From Actinocatenispora sera (lineage in GTDB: Bacteria > Actinomycetota > Actinomycetes > Mycobacteriales > Micromonosporaceae), in assembly GCF_018324685.1 (NCBI RefSeq), contig NZ_AP023354.1:4278001-4342000 (forward strand): DNA of 64,000 bases. The letters run 5' to 3'. Shown here in pieces: positions 61,821 through 64,000 of this stretch; the stretch's first letter is position 1; each line of letters opens with the position of its first letter. Position numbers and translations under genes: made by a program. The notes beneath the pieces are model-generated. The model saw only the letters and a list, made by a program, of their open reading frames with translations, had not been told where the DNA came from and ran no database searches.

Positions 61821-63164
61821 TCACTCGGCCGGCAGCACGTCCCGCCGGAACACGAACGTGGCGATGTCCAGGGCGCTGACCGCGCCGTCCGGGCCGCGCC
61901 GGACGGTCATGATCTCGCCGGTGTTCATCCCGGTGTGGCAGCGCCACACGTCCGGTGCCTCCCGGGTGAAGCGCCACGGGGTACCGGCGGGCAACGTCAC
62001 CGGCCGCAGCACCAGCGCGTCGTCTGCCCAGCTCGCCTCGTACTCCCGGCCCATCCACCACCAGCGGCCGGTCAGCGGCGCGACCTCCGCCGGCGGCGCG
62101 AGGCCGGGCCGCCAGCCGGTGACCGGCTCCGGTTTCGGCTCGGCGTCCAGCACCGTGGTCAGCAGGTCGATGCCGAACTTACCCATGCCCGAACCGAGCA
62201 TCGTGTACGCGTTCGCGAACGCCACCACGGCCGTGCGGCTGCGCCGGTGGGCGACCAGCACCGCGAGGTAGCCGGGCATCGAGCCGGTGTGCCCGAGATA
62301 GACCCGCTCGCCGCGGCGCCACAGCTCCACGCCGAGCCCGTGGCCGGCGGTCCACGACTCCAGGTCGCTGATGGCGACCGGCACGGTCATCTCGGCTCCG
62401 GTCGAGGCGGACAGGATCGCGCCGCCCGCCGTCGCCGGGTCGGCCAGGAACCCGGCCCACCGGGCGAGGTCGGTCACCGTGCTCCACAGCTGGCCGGCCG
62501 GCGCCATCGCGCCGGCGTCGTGCCGCGGCTCCTCGCGCAGCACGCCGTCCCAGGGATGCACCACGTACCCGCGGGCGAACGGCTCGGTCGCCTGGTAGCT
62601 GGTGCGCGTCATGCCCAGCGGCGTCAACAGCTGCTCGCGCACCAGCTGCCACCACGGCCGCCCGGTGGCCCGCTCCAGCAGCGCGCCGAGCAGCCCGTAC
62701 GCGAGGTTCGAGTAGTGGTAGCCGGCGAACGGCGGCCGAGCCAGCTTGCCGGTGTGCAGGCCGGCCAGCAGCGCGTCCACGTCGCCGCCGGCGGAGCGCT
62801 CCCACCACTCGCCGTCCGGCTCGCGCTGCAGCCCGGACACGTGCCCGAGCAGCTGGCGCACGGTGAGCGGGCCGACCGGCGTACCGGGCAGGTGGCGCTC
62901 CAGCGGGTCGTCGAGTGCGAGCCCGCCCGCGTCGCGCAGCCGCAACACCAGCGTGGCGGTCAGCGTCTTGGAGATCGACCCGATCCGGTACTGGGTGTCC
63001 GCGGTCGGCGTGGGCGTCTCGCCGGCGGCGGCAACGTGCACCAGTGCGCCGTCCCGCACGACGCCGGCGATCAGCGACGGCACCCGGCCGGCGGCCTGCG
63101 CCGCGGTGACGGCGGCGTCGACCTGCGCGACGGTACCGGGGCGGATGTTCGGGTCGACAGCCAC
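61821..63164 (-). CDS. Serine hydrolase of the beta-lactamase class C fold, 447 aa
   Basis: The motifs of penicillin-binding-protein-like esterases are present: Ser-x-x-Lys in YRIGSISKTLTATLV, Tyr-x-Asn in FAGYHYSNLAYGLLG, and the HTG box in GHTGSMPGYLAV. A C-terminal beta-rich extension (GRWWWMGREYEASW) is typical of the EstB/FmtA-type proteins with an extra lipocalin-like domain. No signal peptide is evident, so it may be cytosolic or exported by other means. GTG 63164 has AGGAGG upstream. It is divergent from NfeD, whose start is 141 bp away. The substrate is unknown. Confidence 0.88.
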   Translation of the reverse strand: MAVDPNIRPGTVAQVDAAVTAAQAAGRVPSLIAGVVRDGALVHVAAAGETPTPTADTQYRIGSISKTLTATLVLRLRDAGGLALDDPLERHLPGTPVGPLTVRQLLGHVSGLQREPDGEWWERSAGGDVDALLAGLHTGKLARPPFAGYHYSNLAYGLLGALLERATGRPWWQLVREQLLTPLGMTRTSYQATEPFARGYVVHPWDGVLREEPRHDAGAMAPAGQLWSTVTDLARWAGFLADPATAGGAILSASTGAEMTVPVAISDLESWTAGHGLGVELWRRGERVYLGHTGSMPGYLAVLVAHRRSRTAVVAFANAYTMLGSGMGKFGIDLLTTVLDAEPKPEPVTGWRPGLAPPAEVAPLTGRWWWMGREYEASWADDALVLRPVTLPAGTPWRFTREAPDVWRCHTGMNTGEIMTVRRGPDGAVSALDIATFVFRRDVLPAE

Positions 63165-63304
63165 GCAATCCTCCTGTATGGGGCATGATCAACGGCGGGC
63201 GGGCGGACGTTATCACGGTCGAGAACGGCACGATCGGCCAACGGTTACCGGTTCGCGGCGGGCCGAAGGTGTCATCAGGTGCGTGGGCATGTCACGATCG
63301 ACTT

Positions 63305-63745
63305 GTGGCGGCGATCATATGGTTGGCACTCGGTGTGGTCTTGGCCGTCGCCGAGGCCTTTTCTCTGAGCTTCGTGGCGATCATGGTGGCCGCGGGCGCC
63401 TTCGCGGCGGCCGCGGCGGCCGCGCTCGGTGCGCCGGTGTGGGTGCAGGGCCTGGTGTTCGCCCTGGTCACGGCGGCGACCCTGGCGGCGGTGCGACCGA
63501 TGATCGTCCGCTTCCAGCGCTCCTCGGCGGAGCGCTCGGACCACGAGCCGATGGGGGTGGCGGCGCTGGAGGGCGCCGATGCGATGGTGCTCGAGAGCGT
63601 CGACGAGCACCACGGCCTGGTCCGGATCCAGGGCGAGGAGTGGACCGCCCGGTCGTTCGACGCGACGCAGACATTCGAACCCGGTGAGCGGGTGCAGATC
63701 ATCAAGATCAAGGGCGCCACCGCCCTGGTGTGGAGGATGCCGTAA
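63305..63745 (+). CDS. NfeD-like membrane protein, 146 aa
   Basis: Three or four hydrophobic segments (IIWLALGVVLAVAEAFS, SFVAIMVAAGAFAAAAAAAL, VQGLVFALVTAATLAAVRP) are followed by a soluble OB-fold domain with LESVDEHHGLVRIQGEEWTARS and the last strand IIKIKGATALVWRMP. This is the short NfeD form that partners with stomatin-like SPFH proteins in membrane microdomains. The GTG at 63305 starts AAIIWLALGV; longer starts reach into the divergent promoter region. Its TAA shares a base with the ATG of the downstream SPFH gene (TAATG), so they are translationally coupled. Confidence 0.88.
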   Translation: MAAIIWLALGVVLAVAEAFSLSFVAIMVAAGAFAAAAAAALGAPVWVQGLVFALVTAATLAAVRPMIVRFQRSSAERSDHEPMGVAALEGADAMVLESVDEHHGLVRIQGEEWTARSFDATQTFEPGERVQIIKIKGATALVWRMP

Positions 63746-64000
63746 TGGACGCGGTGCTCGGCGTCATCGTCGCCATCATCGTGCTGATCGTGCTGATCGT
63801 GCTGATCCGTTCGGTGCGGATCGTGCCGCAGCAACAGGCATACATCGTGGAGCGACTCGGTAAGTACCTGAAGACGTTGGGGCCGGGCCTGAACCTGCTC
63901 GCGCCGTTCGTCGACCGGGTGCGGACCAAGGTCGATCTGCGCGAGCAGGTGGTGAGTTTCCCGCCGCAGCCGGTGATCACCTCCGACAACCTGGTCGTGT
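63745..64000 (+). CDS. SPFH/stomatin-family protein, 5' part (cut by window end)
   Basis: The visible 85 residues have an N-terminal membrane helix whose codons contain three near-repeats of ATCGTGCTG (63778-63804), then the Band 7 start SVRIVPQQQAYIVERLGKYLKTLGPGLNLL and REQVVSFPPQPVITSDN. These match the QmcA/stomatin type. The protein is expected to oligomerise at the inner face of the membrane and to work with NfeD, to which it is coupled. The remaining about 300 residues lie beyond the window. Confidence 0.88.
   Translation, partial: MDAVLGVIVAIIVLIVLIVLIRSVRIVPQQQAYIVERLGKYLKTLGPGLNLLAPFVDRVRTKVDLREQVVSFPPQPVITSDNLVV

Overview
The window is about 64 kb of very GC-rich DNA with dense, short-spaced genes on both strands, many GTG starts, and families typical of filamentous actinomycetes: a DUF5753/DUF397 pair, an AfsR-like STAND regulator, a YhgE/Pip membrane protein, an F420-type PPOX protein, DUF3097, and the mycobacterial-style order fabG-inhA-hemH. 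A Micromonosporaceae-like actinomycete is the best guess; this is inference from gene content, since there is no rRNA in the window. No tRNA, rRNA, CRISPR array, insertion sequence or large biosynthetic cluster was seen.

Left part (1-28.9 kb): the 3' end of a DUF5753 regulator and a broken DUF397 gene; a siderophore-interacting protein whose reading frame runs straight into a glutathione peroxidase; an M20 peptidase; a PadR-FAD monooxygenase pair; aconitase; Xaa-Pro aminopeptidase; a three-gene ABC/YhgE/TetR operon; an MFS exporter and TetR; a D-aminoacylase-like amidohydrolase; a lone ABC ATPase; a STAND regulator beside a secreted NlpC/P60 protein; a divergent LysR/aldo-keto reductase pair; and a nitroreductase remnant followed by a beta-propeller protein and a PPOX protein.

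Middle part (29-52 kb): a compact MFS / PLP-enzyme / MocR regulator module; DoxX beside an ECF sigma factor; an alpha/beta hydrolase; a three-subunit dye-linked amino-acid dehydrogenase operon; asparagine synthetase followed by a broken beta-helix gene; a LysR regulator and a DMT exporter; a TetR-thioesterase-metallo-hydrolase operon divergent from a flavin monooxygenase; a sirtuin; a PAP2 membrane phosphatase; and a divergent SnoaL-like/TetR pair. Clear palindromic operators sit between several of these divergent pairs.

Right part (52-64 kb) is mostly core genes: two copies of a hairpin-rich 89-bp intergenic repeat, then moxR-DUF58-(two micro-ORFs)-VWA, then fabG-inhA-hemH behind a leader made of tandem hairpins, a conserved hypothetical gene, DUF3097, a cell-wall NlpC/P60 hydrolase, a class C beta-lactamase-like hydrolase, NfeD, and the start of an SPFH/stomatin gene cut by the window end.

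The most unusual structures are the ATGA-linked micro-ORF chain (54747-54874), the siderophore-interacting protein/glutathione peroxidase frame with an internal ribosome binding site (882-2222), the tandem-hairpin fabG leader (55883-55974), the degenerate ABC ATPase paired with a YhgE protein (13723-16709), and a 13-bp palindrome present three times.
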